Below, one piece after another: positions 45,636 through 54,966 of a stretch of DNA of 64,000 nucleotides. The translations under genes were made by a program, and so were the position numbers. The notes under the pieces are model-generated. The model had not been told where the DNA came from. It searched no databases and saw only the letters and a program-made list of their open reading frames with translations. The DNA lies in the NCBI GenBank assembly GCA_934432595.1, contig CAKRYR010000005.1, positions 110,438-174,437 of the forward strand. Reading direction: 5' to 3'. Each line of letters begins with the position of its first letter. The stretch's first letter is position 1. Origin of the DNA: an uncultured Lachnospiraceae bacterium. GTDB lineage: Bacteria > Bacillota > Clostridia > Lachnospirales > Lachnospiraceae.

Positions 45636-46874
45636 ATGGCGGAAATGATAGAAATAAAAGATGAAGAAGAAAGATTAATTTTAGTTGGGGTATCTGTAAA
45701 TGAAGATGATGACACAGAGGAGTCATTAGATGAATTAGAAGAACTTGCTAAAACAGCAGGTGCAGTTACCGTAGTTAAAGTTATTCAAAAAAGAGATAAG
45801 ATACACCCAGGAACTTACGTTGGAAAGGGTAAGATTGATGAAATACGTAATTTAATAGATATGTATGATGCAACAGGTGTGGTATGTGATGATGAATTAT
45901 CACCTGCACAAATTAAGAATCTTGAAGAAGAACTAAGAGTAAAGATAGTAGATAGAACAGTAATGATTCTTGATATTTTTGCATCAAGGGCAGTAACTAA
46001 AGAAGGTAAAATACAAGTAGAATTAGCTCAATTAAAGTATCGTTCTTCTAGATTAACTGGTCTTGGTAAATCTTTATCTAGATTAGGCGGTGGTATTGGA
46101 ACTAGGGGACCAGGTGAGAAGAAACTTGAGCTGGATAGAAGACTTATTAGAGATAGAATTGCACAGTTAAATAAGGAATTACAAGATGTTATTAAAATGC
46201 GTGAAACAACTCGTAACTTGCGCAAAAATAATAACATACCAGTTGTGGCTATAGTTGGTTACACTAATGCTGGTAAATCAACACTCTTAAATACTTTAAC
46301 TAATGCAGGAGTTCTTGAGGAAGATAAACTATTTGCTACGTTAGATCCAACTACAAGAAATCTTAAGCTTGATAGTGGACAACAGCTTTTGCTTACAGAT
46401 ACAGTAGGATTTATTCGCAAATTACCTCATCACTTAATAGATGCTTTTAGAAGTACTCTTGAAGAGGCAAAATATGCAGATATTATTCTTCATGTTGTAG
46501 ATAGTTCTAATCCACAGGCAGATAAGCAAATGCATGTTGTTTATGAGACATTACGTAAACTTGGTGTTGAAGATAAACCTATTATAACTGCTTTTAATAA
46601 ACAAGATAAGATAGAAGAAGTGGGTATTATTAAGGACTTTAGGGCAGATGAGATAGTTAAGATATCAGCTAAAGAAGGTCAAGGATTGGATACTTTACTT
46701 GAAATATTAGAAAAAGAACTTCAAAATATGAAGGTTTTAATAGAAAAAACATTTGCGTATAGTGAAGCTGGACGTATTCAGAGTATTAGAAAATATGGAC
46801 AAATGTTGGTAGAGGAGTACAGGCAAGATGGAATATATGTTAAAGCATATGTTCAAAAATCTTTAAATATATAG
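45636..46874 (+). CDS. hflX: GTPase HflX
   Basis: Ribosome-associated GTPase that splits stalled or heat-damaged ribosomes. 412 residues: the N-terminal HflX domain (HPGTYVGKGKIDEI), a Gly-rich connector (LSRLGGGIGTRGPGEKKLE), the G domain with G1 GYTNAGKST (about 208-216), G3 DTVGF and G4 NKQD, and a C-terminal domain. ATG 45636 with GAGGT upstream is chosen over ATG 45576. Confidence 0.94.
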   Translation: MAEMIEIKDEEERLILVGVSVNEDDDTEESLDELEELAKTAGAVTVVKVIQKRDKIHPGTYVGKGKIDEIRNLIDMYDATGVVCDDELSPAQIKNLEEELRVKIVDRTVMILDIFASRAVTKEGKIQVELAQLKYRSSRLTGLGKSLSRLGGGIGTRGPGEKKLELDRRLIRDRIAQLNKELQDVIKMRETTRNLRKNNNIPVVAIVGYTNAGKSTLLNTLTNAGVLEEDKLFATLDPTTRNLKLDSGQQLLLTDTVGFIRKLPHHLIDAFRSTLEEAKYADIILHVVDSSNPQADKQMHVVYETLRKLGVEDKPIITAFNKQDKIEEVGIIKDFRADEIVKISAKEGQGLDTLLEILEKELQNMKVLIEKTFAYSEAGRIQSIRKYGQMLVEEYRQDGIYVKAYVQKSLNI

Positions 46875-46887
46875 GAGGCATGTTATT

Positions 46888-47736
46888 ATGAGTATGGCAG
46901 ATAAGCTTTTTGTAGATATGTGTAATGACATTATTGAAAATGGAACAGATACTAAGGGAGAAAAGGTTAGACCAAAATGGGAAGATGGCTCATACGCCTA
47001 TACTATTAAGAAATTTGGTGTAGTAAATAGGTATGATTTACGTAAAGAATTCCCAGCTCTAACACTTAGAAGAACAGGAATTAAGAGCTGTATCGATGAA
47101 GTTTTATGGATTTGGCAACGTAAATCAAATAATATTAATGATTTAAACAGTCACATTTGGGATAGTTGGGCTGACGAAGATGGTTCGATTGGTAAGGCTT
47201 ATGGCTATCAAATGGGTGTAAAACATACTTATAAAGAAGGAAGAATGGATCAAGTTGATAGAGTTTTATATGATTTAAAACATAATCCATATAGTAGAAG
47301 AATTTTGACTAATATATATGTACATCAAGATTTACATGAGATGAATCTATATCCTTGTGCATATAGCATGACTTTTAATGTTACTAAAGATAATGATAGT
47401 GATAAGCTAGTTTTAAATGGCATTTTAAATCAACGTTCACAAGATATTTTGGCAGCAAATAACTGGAATGTATGTCAATATGCGGCATTACTTCATATGT
47501 TTGCACAAGTTAGTGACATGCAAGCTGGTGAATTAGTTCATGTTATAGCAGATGCACATATTTATGATAGACATGTACCTATTATAAAGGAATTAATAAG
47601 TAGAGAACAACATCCAGCACCAATATTTAAGATGAATCCAGATATTAAGAATTTCTATGATTTTACAGTGGATGATTTTGAATTAGAGAATTACGTTACG
47701 GGACCTAAGGTGACTAATATACCTATAGCGATTTAA
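46888..47736 (+). CDS. thyA: Thymidylate synthase
   Basis: Methylates dUMP to dTMP with methylenetetrahydrofolate, producing dihydrofolate. 282 residues. The catalytic Cys is C157 in LYPCAYSMTF; NQRSQDILAANNWN and HIYDRHVPI are conserved substrate segments. It sits 110 bases upstream of folA, which recycles the dihydrofolate. It begins 13 bases after hflX, so the three may share a transcript. Confidence 0.95.
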   Translation: MSMADKLFVDMCNDIIENGTDTKGEKVRPKWEDGSYAYTIKKFGVVNRYDLRKEFPALTLRRTGIKSCIDEVLWIWQRKSNNINDLNSHIWDSWADEDGSIGKAYGYQMGVKHTYKEGRMDQVDRVLYDLKHNPYSRRILTNIYVHQDLHEMNLYPCAYSMTFNVTKDNDSDKLVLNGILNQRSQDILAANNWNVCQYAALLHMFAQVSDMQAGELVHVIADAHIYDRHVPIIKELISREQHPAPIFKMNPDIKNFYDFTVDDFELENYVTGPKVTNIPIAI

Positions 47737-47845
47737 TCTACACATATTGAGTAGAATAATGTTGCTATCGCAATTACATAGTTGTGGGAAAGAGAGTTGA
47801 TTGTAATTCTTTGATGATAAAGATGTTTTGAAAAGAGGTTTATTT

Positions 47846-48337
47846 ATGAATTGTATAGTTGCAGTTGATAATAATTGGGCTATTGGTTATAAGAATAATT
47901 TGTTGGTAAGTATACCAGCGGATATGAGATTTTTTAGGGATACTACTATAGGTAAAGTAGTAGTTATGGGAAAAAACACTCTTGAGAGTTTCCCAGGAGG
48001 TAAACCATTAGCAAATAGAGTTAATATTGTTGTGGCACTTGAGAAAGATTATAAAGTTCCAGGTGCAACTGTGGTAAATAGTATTGAAGAAGCTATGGAT
48101 GCAGTTAAGGAATATGATACAAATGACGTATATATAATAGGAGGGGAAAGCATATATAGACAGTTTTTGCCATATTGTGATATTGCACATGTGACAAAGA
48201 TTGATTATGAATATGAGGCAGATACATATTTCCCTAATTTAGATGAAGATGATGAATGGGAGTTAACAGGTGATTCTGATGAACAGACATATTATGATTT
48301 GGAGTATAGATTCTTAAGATATGAGAGAAAAAAATAA
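47846..48337 (+). CDS. folA: Dihydrofolate reductase
   Basis: 163 residues. MNCIVAVDNNWAIGYKNNLLVSIPADMRFFRDTT is the DHFR start, with VVMGKNTLESFPGGKPL and IIGGESIYRQFLPYCD. It regenerates tetrahydrofolate after ThyA. ATG 47846 with AAGAGG upstream is preferred to TTG 47828. The active-site acid is Asp in PADM. Confidence 0.93.
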   Translation: MNCIVAVDNNWAIGYKNNLLVSIPADMRFFRDTTIGKVVVMGKNTLESFPGGKPLANRVNIVVALEKDYKVPGATVVNSIEEAMDAVKEYDTNDVYIIGGESIYRQFLPYCDIAHVTKIDYEYEADTYFPNLDEDDEWELTGDSDEQTYYDLEYRFLRYERKK

Positions 48338-48438
48338 GGGGATTTAAATCTTGTTATTACTTGCATGGATTGGAGTTGTAAGCGAAGAGGTAGCAGTTGA
48401 CTCTTTGTTAAAATATATAGAAAGAAGGCGGTATTAAT

Positions 48439-49506
48439 ATGCTTAATATCAGAGTAGAAAAGACAAAAAATCCTAAGGAAATACCAGGAGAGGATAATCC
48501 ATTAACTTTTGGTACTATTTTTACGGATCATATGTTTATGATGAATTATGAAACTGGAAAAGGATGGTTTGACCCTAGAATTGTTCCTTATCAAAAGCTA
48601 GAATTAGAACCATCAGCAATGGTTTTCCATTATGCACAGGAGATGTTCGAAGGGCTAAAGGCTTATAGAGCAGATGATGGAAGAGCTCTTTTATTTAGAC
48701 CAGATATGAATGCTAAGAGAGCAAAGGCAACTAATGAAAGATTATGTATTCCACAGATTCCAGAGGAAGATTTTGTTCAAGCTATTAAAGAGTTAGTTAA
48801 GGTTGATGAAGCTTGGATTCCAACTAAGGAAGGTACTTCTTTATATGTTAGACCTTTTATTATTGCAACAGATGAGTTTTTAGGTGTACGTCCATCTGAT
48901 ACATATTTATTTATCATTATTTTGTCTCCTGTTGGTGCTTATTATCCAGAGGGACTTAATCCTGTTAAGATTTGGATTGAGGATGATTATGTAAGAGCTG
49001 TTCGTGGTGGAATTGGTTTTGCTAAGACAGGTGGTAATTATGCAGCTTCTCTTGCAGCACAGGTTAAGGCTCATGACGAGGGATATTCGCAAGTTTTATG
49101 GTTAGATGGTGTAGAACGTAAGTATATAGAGGAAGTTGGAGCTATGAATATCTTCTTCAAGATTAATGGAAAGGTTGTTACTCCAATGCTTAATGGAAGT
49201 ATTTTACCTGGTATTACTCGTAATTCTACGATTGAGTTACTTAAGCAGTGGGGTATTCCTGTTGAGGAAAGAAGGATTTCTGTAGATGAGCTTTTAGAGG
49301 CTGCAACTAATGGTTCTCTTGAAGAGGTATTTGGTACTGGTACGGCAGCAGTTATATCACCAGTTGGTCATCTTCGTTTTGAGGATAATGTTATTCAAGT
49401 TCAGGATGGTGGTATTGGACCTATCAGCCAGAAACTTTATGATACTATTGTTGGTACTCAGCTTGGACGTATTGAGGATGTTAATAATTGGACTGTAACT
49501 ATATAG
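48439..49506 (+). CDS. ilvE: Branched-chain amino acid aminotransferase
   Basis: Fold-type IV PLP enzyme interconverting Leu/Ile/Val with their keto acids. 355 residues, the group II (BCAT) length. The PLP lysine is K196 in FAKTGGNYAASL, with EMFEGLKAYR, LYVRPFIIATD and EEVGAMNIFF (Glu-containing PLP site). It is transcribed alone and ends at a strong terminator. Confidence 0.94.
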   Translation: MLNIRVEKTKNPKEIPGEDNPLTFGTIFTDHMFMMNYETGKGWFDPRIVPYQKLELEPSAMVFHYAQEMFEGLKAYRADDGRALLFRPDMNAKRAKATNERLCIPQIPEEDFVQAIKELVKVDEAWIPTKEGTSLYVRPFIIATDEFLGVRPSDTYLFIIILSPVGAYYPEGLNPVKIWIEDDYVRAVRGGIGFAKTGGNYAASLAAQVKAHDEGYSQVLWLDGVERKYIEEVGAMNIFFKINGKVVTPMLNGSILPGITRNSTIELLKQWGIPVEERRISVDELLEAATNGSLEEVFGTGTAAVISPVGHLRFEDNVIQVQDGGIGPISQKLYDTIVGTQLGRIEDVNNWTVTI

Positions 49507-49512
49507 TTTTTT

Positions 49513-49541
49513 AGGTGTTCCTTTTTAGGGACACCTTTTTT
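49513..49541 (+). terminator. ilvE terminator
   Basis: AGGTGTTCC and GGGACACCT form a 9-bp stem followed by six T. Confidence 0.85.
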
Positions 49542-49642
49542 GATTCTAGGGAAGTTTACTGTAAGATCTAGGTGAGTTTTTTTCTAGTGGAGTCTACTGC
49601 AAGTTATAATGTTCCGCGCAAGGGAGGAATTAGAAAATGGTA

Positions 49643-49671
49643 TTGAATTTCGTAGATGTATGATATATAAT
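49643..49671 (+). promoter_or_regulatory. Promoter for the SOS polymerase gene
   Basis: TTGAAT (49643-49648), 17 bases, TATAAT (49666-49671). The predicted start is near 49678. Confidence 0.75.
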
Positions 49672-49686
49672 AAGAATAGATGTTCG

Positions 49687-49700
49687 AGAACAAATGTTTG
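49687..49700 (+). promoter_or_regulatory. LexA (SOS) box
   Basis: AGAACAAATGTTTG fits the Gram-positive LexA/DinR pattern GAAC-N4-GTT(C/T). It overlaps a second dyad TGTTCGAGAACA (49681-49692) just downstream of the promoter, where a repressor would block transcription. Confidence 0.65.
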
Positions 49701-49717
49701 CAGAGTGGAGGTGTAAG

Positions 49718-51175
49718 ATGAGCGAAGATGTAAATAGTAATAGAACTTATATAGCGATTGATCTGAAGTCATTTTATGCTTCTGTTGAGTGTGTGGATAG
49801 GGGACTTGCTCCTCTTACGACTAATCTTGTAGTTGCAGATGAGTCTCGTACTGAGAAGACTATTTGTTTAGCTGTTTCGCCATCACTTAAGAAGTATGGA
49901 ATTCCTGGGCGAGCAAGGTTATTTGAGGTTATTCAGAAGTGCAAGGAGATTAAAGCTAGTACAGGGCAGGATATTGAATATATTGTTGCACCACCTAGAA
50001 TGCAGAGGTACGTTGATTGTAGTACAGATATTTATCAGATTTATTTAAAATATATTAGTCCAGAGGATATACATGTATATTCTATTGATGAAGTTTTTAT
50101 GGATATAACTAATTATATGCATTTATATGTAGATGATGAGGGTAGGCCATTATCAGCTCATGACTTGGCTATGCTTATTATTAAGGATGTTCTTAAAACT
50201 ACTGGGATTACTGCTACAGCTGGAATAGGGACTAATCTTTATTTGGCAAAGATTGCTATGGATATTGTAGCTAAGCATATGGATGCAGATAAAGATGGAG
50301 TTAGAATTGCAGAACTAGATGAAATATCCTTTCGAAAAAAATTATGGAACCATAAGCCATTAACAGATTTTTGGAGAATAGGTAAGGGAATAAGTAATAG
50401 ACTTGCTAAAAATGGAATGTTTACAATGGGAGATATTGCAAGGGTATCTATGAGTAAGGTTGGTTATTTAACAGGAGAAGAATTCTTATATAAAATATTT
50501 GGAATAGACGCAGAGTTTATCATAGACCATGCGTGGGGAATAGAACCATGTACAATAGCAGATATTAAGAAATATAAGCCAAGTACTAATTCTATAACAT
50601 CTGGGCAAGTGCTTACTTGTGGTTATAGTTTTGATAAAGGAAGAACTATTGTTAAGGAAATGACAGAACTTTTAGTTCTTAGTTTGGTAGAGAAGAAGTT
50701 AGTCACTAATAGTGTTACTCTTGACGTTGGATATGATAGAGAATTTGATGTAGATAAGTATAGAGGAGATATTGTTATAGATGGTTATGGAAGAACAGTT
50801 CCTAAGCCTGTACATGGTTCTTATAGATTAGAAGAACATACATCTTTAACTGAACAACTTATGAGAGCAATTCTTAATATATATGATAGGATAGTAGATG
50901 CTAAATTATTAATAAGAAGAGTTACTATTTCATTTTGCAATACAATAAGTGAAGATAAAGCAAGACAAGATAAGTATGTACAGATGGATTTATTTACCGA
51001 TTATGAGAAATTAGAAAAAGAAAGAATAAATAGGAATAGGGAGAGAAGAATGCAAGAAGCTGTATTATCAATTCAAAGTAGATATGGTAAAAATGCTGTA
51101 TTAAAGGGAACTAATTTTGAAGAGGGAGCTACAACGATAGAACGTAACCAACAGATTGGAGGACATAGGGCTTAG
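49718..51175 (+). CDS. Y-family (UmuC/DinB-like) DNA polymerase
   Basis: 485-residue translesion polymerase. The catalytic carboxylates lie in IAIDLKSFYASVE (D15) and YSIDEVFMDIT, and the palm/little-finger layout is complete. The DLKSF variant instead of DMDCFF is typical of the Firmicutes UvrX/YqjW group. ATG 49718 with GGAGGTG upstream is chosen over ATG 49694. It is preceded by a LexA box and followed by a YolD-like gene, the usual SOS mutagenesis pair. Confidence 0.92.
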   Translation: MSEDVNSNRTYIAIDLKSFYASVECVDRGLAPLTTNLVVADESRTEKTICLAVSPSLKKYGIPGRARLFEVIQKCKEIKASTGQDIEYIVAPPRMQRYVDCSTDIYQIYLKYISPEDIHVYSIDEVFMDITNYMHLYVDDEGRPLSAHDLAMLIIKDVLKTTGITATAGIGTNLYLAKIAMDIVAKHMDADKDGVRIAELDEISFRKKLWNHKPLTDFWRIGKGISNRLAKNGMFTMGDIARVSMSKVGYLTGEEFLYKIFGIDAEFIIDHAWGIEPCTIADIKKYKPSTNSITSGQVLTCGYSFDKGRTIVKEMTELLVLSLVEKKLVTNSVTLDVGYDREFDVDKYRGDIVIDGYGRTVPKPVHGSYRLEEHTSLTEQLMRAILNIYDRIVDAKLLIRRVTISFCNTISEDKARQDKYVQMDLFTDYEKLEKERINRNRERRMQEAVLSIQSRYGKNAVLKGTNFEEGATTIERNQQIGGHRA

Positions 51176-51193
51176 TGAGAAATGAGGAATAAT

Positions 51194-51619
51194 ATGGAGA
51201 AATATGATGATATAATTAATTGTTCAAGACCTAAAAGTGATAGAATCCCTATGGCGGTAGCTGATAGAGCTAAGATATTTATGCCATTTGCAGCCCTTAA
51301 GGGATATGATGAGGCTGTAGATGATAAGAAAAAATTATATACTATACGTATGGAATTAACAGAAGAAAGAAAAGAAGAACTAGATAGAAAAATATATATT
51401 TTAAAAGAAGGACTTATGAAAGGCGAAAAAACAGAAGTAGCTATTAAATATTTTATTAAAGATGAAAGTGCATCTATAGAGAAGAAAGAAGAAGTGGGGA
51501 AATATATTGATATAATAGGAAAAGTGGCTAAGATTGATGAATTTAAGAAAAGAATAAAAATAATGGACCAATATATAAGTATAGAAAATATATTTGAAAT
51601 AACAGTTCTGACATTGTAA
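51194..51619 (+). CDS. YolD-like protein
   Basis: 141 residues. DRAKIFMPFAALKGYDEAV is the YolD-family core; the C-terminal part is a small beta-rich domain. YolD-like genes accompany Y-family polymerases in Firmicutes and are proposed to act as UmuD-like accessory factors. It lies 18 bases after the polymerase gene. ATG 51194 has GAGG upstream; an in-frame ATG at 51182 is the alternative. Confidence 0.85.
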   Translation: MEKYDDIINCSRPKSDRIPMAVADRAKIFMPFAALKGYDEAVDDKKKLYTIRMELTEERKEELDRKIYILKEGLMKGEKTEVAIKYFIKDESASIEKKEEVGKYIDIIGKVAKIDEFKKRIKIMDQYISIENIFEITVLTL

Positions 51620-51647
51620 TTTATGCCGGATATATAGGAACATTTTA

Positions 51648-51718
51648 TACTCCAACGAATATAATAATATATGAAGGCATGAGGTAGGATTATGTCTAAA
51701 AAAATATTCGTTGGAGTA
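51648..51718 (+). promoter_or_regulatory. 15-bp inverted repeat enclosing the deacetylase ribosome site
   Basis: TACTCCAACGAATAT (51648-51662) is perfectly complementary to ATATTCGTTGGAGTA (51704-51718), which encodes residues 5-9 of the deacetylase. The 41-base loop contains the ribosome site GGTAGGA and the ATG. Confidence 0.65.
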
Positions 51719-52447
51719 ATATTATTTGCAACTCTCATAATTATATTAGTATTGTGTATGGCCATATCGCCAGAGGGGAAAGAAACGTTAAATATTATGT
51801 CTTTATGGGAGAATATAGGAGAAAAAGAGGATAAGTGTGAGGAGAAAACAAAGGGAAATGAGAAGGTAGCTTATCTTACATTTGATGATGGTCCAAGTAA
51901 AAATACTAAAAAGGTATTAGATATACTAGAGAGATATAATATAAAAGCAACATTCTTTATTATAGGAAGTAGTCTTACTGATGAGTATATAGATCAATTA
52001 AAGTCTATGGAAAAAGAAGGACATAGTATAGGAATTCATACGTTTTCACATAAATATAATCAAATATATTTATCAAAGGATGCATATATTGAAGACTTTA
52101 ATAAGGCTAAAGAGGTATTATGCAAAAATCTAAAGAACAATCCAACAATTTATAGATTTCCAGGTGGAAGTTGCAATTGCTTTATTGGAGCAGAAAAAAA
52201 GTTAATAATAGAAGAATTGAAAAATAGTGGCTACACGTATTATGACTGGAATGTGTCAGGTGAGGACTCAGTAAATAGACCTAGTGTAAATTCTATTGTA
52301 AATAATGTTTTAAAAGATTATAAAAACTTTACTAGATCAATTATCTTATTACACGATGGCCCTCTTAATTCAAATACTGTAACAGCTTTACCTACAATAA
52401 TAGAAAACATCCAAAAATCTGGCTACAAATTTGAGGTACTAAGATAA
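51692..52447 (+). CDS. Membrane-anchored polysaccharide deacetylase
   Basis: 251-residue carbohydrate esterase family 4 (NodB) protein: N-terminal helix (about 4-24), then LTFDDGPS (catalytic Asp and metal Asp), HTFSH (metal His pair), YRFPGGS, YDWNVSGED and ILLHDG. It removes N-acetyl groups from peptidoglycan or a surface glycan outside the membrane. Its start region is part of a long inverted repeat. Confidence 0.9.
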   Translation: MSKKIFVGVILFATLIIILVLCMAISPEGKETLNIMSLWENIGEKEDKCEEKTKGNEKVAYLTFDDGPSKNTKKVLDILERYNIKATFFIIGSSLTDEYIDQLKSMEKEGHSIGIHTFSHKYNQIYLSKDAYIEDFNKAKEVLCKNLKNNPTIYRFPGGSCNCFIGAEKKLIIEELKNSGYTYYDWNVSGEDSVNRPSVNSIVNNVLKDYKNFTRSIILLHDGPLNSNTVTALPTIIENIQKSGYKFEVLR

Positions 52448-52507
52448 ATAGGGGCCGCATAAGGTTATATAGGTAAAAGTTTAAATAAATGATAGAAAGG
52501 AATAAAA

Positions 52508-53776
52508 ATGGGAAATATTATTTATCCGGCACAAGTAGGAACTGCAAGCTTTGGTAACTTTAGGACTAATGTTGTATCACAGATAGGAAGCACACCTATA
52601 GTAGGGGCAAAAGTACAGATATTTAATGAAAATGCAAGTACAGAAGAGACTCCAATAGAGGAATTAACTACAGATGAGAATGGTCAGACTACAGAAGTAG
52701 AATTAGAGGCACCTAATATAGAATATAGTCTAGAACCAAGTGCAATTAGACCATATTCAGAATATACAATTGTAATAACTGCCAATGGTTATGAGCCAGT
52801 ATATATAAGTGGATCAGAAATATTGCCTAGTGTAACATCACTTCAAAATGTTGCTATGGACCCTATAGTTCAAGAGAAAACATCTGAGACATTTGTTATA
52901 GGAGATCATACTTTGTATGGGAATTATCCACCTAAGATAATGGAATCAGAATTAAAAGACATAGAAGAAACAGGTGAAATAGTATTAAGTAGGCCAGTTG
53001 TGCCAGAGTATGTAGTTGTACATGATGGACCACCATCCGATACGTCAGCTAATAATTATTATGTAAAGTATGCTGATTATATAAAAAATGTAGCGTCAAG
53101 TGAAATATATGCTACATGGCCAGAATCAACAATTACAGCAAATGTATTAGCTATAATGTCATTTACATTAAATAGAGTATATACAGAATGGTATAGAAAT
53201 AAAGGTTATAATTTTACTATTACATCATCTACTGCATTTGATCAAAAATGGATAAGCGGTAGAAACATATTTAGGAACATTTCTACAATAGTAGATAATA
53301 TATTTACTAATTTTTTATCACGTCCAGGAATATCACAACCAATATTAACTCAGTATTGTGATGGTCAAAGAGTAACGTGCCCTGAGGTAATGTCACAATG
53401 GGGTTCTAAATCTCTTGGAGATAGAGGCTATTCTGCCATTGAGATTTTAAGATATTACTTTGGAAATAATATATTTATAAATACTGCAACACAAGTGGCA
53501 GGAGTACCTAGTTCATGGCCAACGTATAATCTTAGCATAGGAGCATCTGGAGATAATGTAAGAATTATTCAACGTCAATTAAATAGAATAGCACAGGCGT
53601 ATCCGCAAATACCGAAGGTAACAGTAGATGGAAGATATGGAGAAAATACTGCAAATGCCGTTAGGACATTTCAAAGAATATTTGGCCTTCCTCAGTCTGG
53701 AATTGTAGATTTTTCAACATGGTATAGGATATCTGAAATATATGTAGCTGTAGGTAAAATTGCAGAGTATGTTTAA
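52508..53776 (+). CDS. SleC-like spore cortex-lytic enzyme / peptidoglycan-binding protein
   Basis: 422 residues without a classical signal peptide. An N-terminal Ig-like pro-region (about 1-120; VGAKVQIFNENAS) is followed by a SpoIID-like catalytic region (about 180-320; PEYVVVHDGPPSDT, NYYVKYADYIKNVASSEIYATWP, TLNRVYTEWYRNKGY) and a C-terminal PG_binding_1 domain (about 340-415; VDGRYGENTANAVRTFQ). This order matches clostridial SleC, a pro-enzyme that degrades spore cortex at germination. A Csp-like subtilase follows 142 bases downstream, consistent with pro-enzyme activation. Confidence 0.8.
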   Translation: MGNIIYPAQVGTASFGNFRTNVVSQIGSTPIVGAKVQIFNENASTEETPIEELTTDENGQTTEVELEAPNIEYSLEPSAIRPYSEYTIVITANGYEPVYISGSEILPSVTSLQNVAMDPIVQEKTSETFVIGDHTLYGNYPPKIMESELKDIEETGEIVLSRPVVPEYVVVHDGPPSDTSANNYYVKYADYIKNVASSEIYATWPESTITANVLAIMSFTLNRVYTEWYRNKGYNFTITSSTAFDQKWISGRNIFRNISTIVDNIFTNFLSRPGISQPILTQYCDGQRVTCPEVMSQWGSKSLGDRGYSAIEILRYYFGNNIFINTATQVAGVPSSWPTYNLSIGASGDNVRIIQRQLNRIAQAYPQIPKVTVDGRYGENTANAVRTFQRIFGLPQSGIVDFSTWYRISEIYVAVGKIAEYV

Positions 53777-53837
53777 AATAATATAGTAAAAAATAATAAT
53801 TGGTTAGAAAAATTAAAATGTTAAATATTTTTTATTT

Positions 53838-53865
53838 CATAGGAAATTGCGTCGCATTTCCTATG
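53838..53865. repeat. GGAAATTGCG palindrome
   Basis: CATAGGAAATTGCG-T-CGCATTTCCTATG, 13 bp with one bulged T. The related element at 23861-23887 shares the core. Confidence 0.6.
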
Positions 53866-53918
53866 GAACACATTAATTATCGTGGGAATGTAGATATAGG
53901 ATAGGAAAGAGGATTATC

Positions 53919-54842
53919 ATGAATAAGGTAAGATATGATTTAAGAGCAGATGTAGTGCATAAAAGAGGAATAGTTGGTAGAAATATTGCTGTAGCTGTAT
54001 TAGATACGGGAATATTTCCACACAATGATTTTTGCAAACCATATTACAGAATAGGTGGGTTTGTCGATTTTGTAAATGGTTATAACAAGCCTTATGATGA
54101 TAATGGACACGGTACTCATGTATGTGGGATAATAGGTGGAAATGGATATAGTATGTATGAAAAATATAGGGGAATGGCACCAGGATGTATTATTATTGCG
54201 GAGAAAATACTCGATAAATATGGGGTAGGGGATGTAGAAAGTGTTATAGAAGCTTTAAAATGGACGATAAAATATAAAGAGTTATACAATATAAGAATAG
54301 TTAATTTATCCGTTGGAACATATGGAATAGATAAAGATGATGTAAAATTACTTATAAAGTGGGTAGAAAAAGCCTGGGACAGTGGGCTTATTGTTCTGAC
54401 AGCAGCAGGAAATAAGGGTCCAAGACCAATGAGCATAACTGCACCAGGAATAAGTAAAAAAATTATAACAGTAGGTACATGTGAAAGGAACATATTTATA
54501 AATGATAATAAAAAAAATCATTATCATTCTGGATGTGGACCTACAAGGGAATGTATCGTAAAACCAGAGGTTGTTGCACCTGGAGTAAACATAACTAGTT
54601 GTAGTAATCAAAAAAATGAATATACTTCTAAAAGTGGAACATCTATGGCTACTCCAATTGTTGCAGGAGCATTAGCGTTAGTAATAGAGTGGGCAGAAAG
54701 ATATGGGAGAGTAAGAATTTCAAATAAGGATATTAAGATAGGCTTGTTAGAAACTTCAAAAGACTTAGGAAGAGACAGAAATGAGCAAGGTTGGGGAAAG
54801 GTTGATTTACTGAAATTATTAACATATTTTGACAGGGTATAA
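53919..54842 (+). CDS. Subtilisin-like serine protease (S8 family, Csp-like)
   Basis: 307 residues with no signal peptide or long propeptide. The catalytic triad is D29 (AVLDTGIF), H64 (NGHGTHV) and S242 (SGTSMATP); the oxyanion Asn is in TAAGNKG. It follows the SleC-like gene, like CspB/CspC proteases that activate pro-SleC in clostridial spores. Unlike CspBA, it is a single active domain. A general intracellular subtilase remains possible. Confidence 0.85.
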   Translation: MNKVRYDLRADVVHKRGIVGRNIAVAVLDTGIFPHNDFCKPYYRIGGFVDFVNGYNKPYDDNGHGTHVCGIIGGNGYSMYEKYRGMAPGCIIIAEKILDKYGVGDVESVIEALKWTIKYKELYNIRIVNLSVGTYGIDKDDVKLLIKWVEKAWDSGLIVLTAAGNKGPRPMSITAPGISKKIITVGTCERNIFINDNKKNHYHSGCGPTRECIVKPEVVAPGVNITSCSNQKNEYTSKSGTSMATPIVAGALALVIEWAERYGRVRISNKDIKIGLLETSKDLGRDRNEQGWGKVDLLKLLTYFDRV

Positions 54843-54884
54843 TCAATGATAAGCCAACGTAAAGAAACGGTCATTTTAAAAGTC

Positions 54885-54913
54885 TTGACAGAACGAAATT
54901 ATCGTGATAGAAT
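54885..54913 (+). promoter_or_regulatory. Promoter for the gtrA-like/glf unit
   Basis: TTGACA (54885-54890), 17 bases, TAGAAT (54908-54913). Confidence 0.75.
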
Positions 54914-54966
54914 TCTAAAAGTGTGGAGTTATTAACAAGGTGAATTTGTAAGAATGGGTGTTAGAA

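Noticed and set aside
49543..49640. CRISPR-like or tandem repeat array in the TTCTAG-containing gap after ilvE
   Set aside because: Only two imperfect units with unequal spacing; not an array. No CRISPR repeats were found anywhere in the window.
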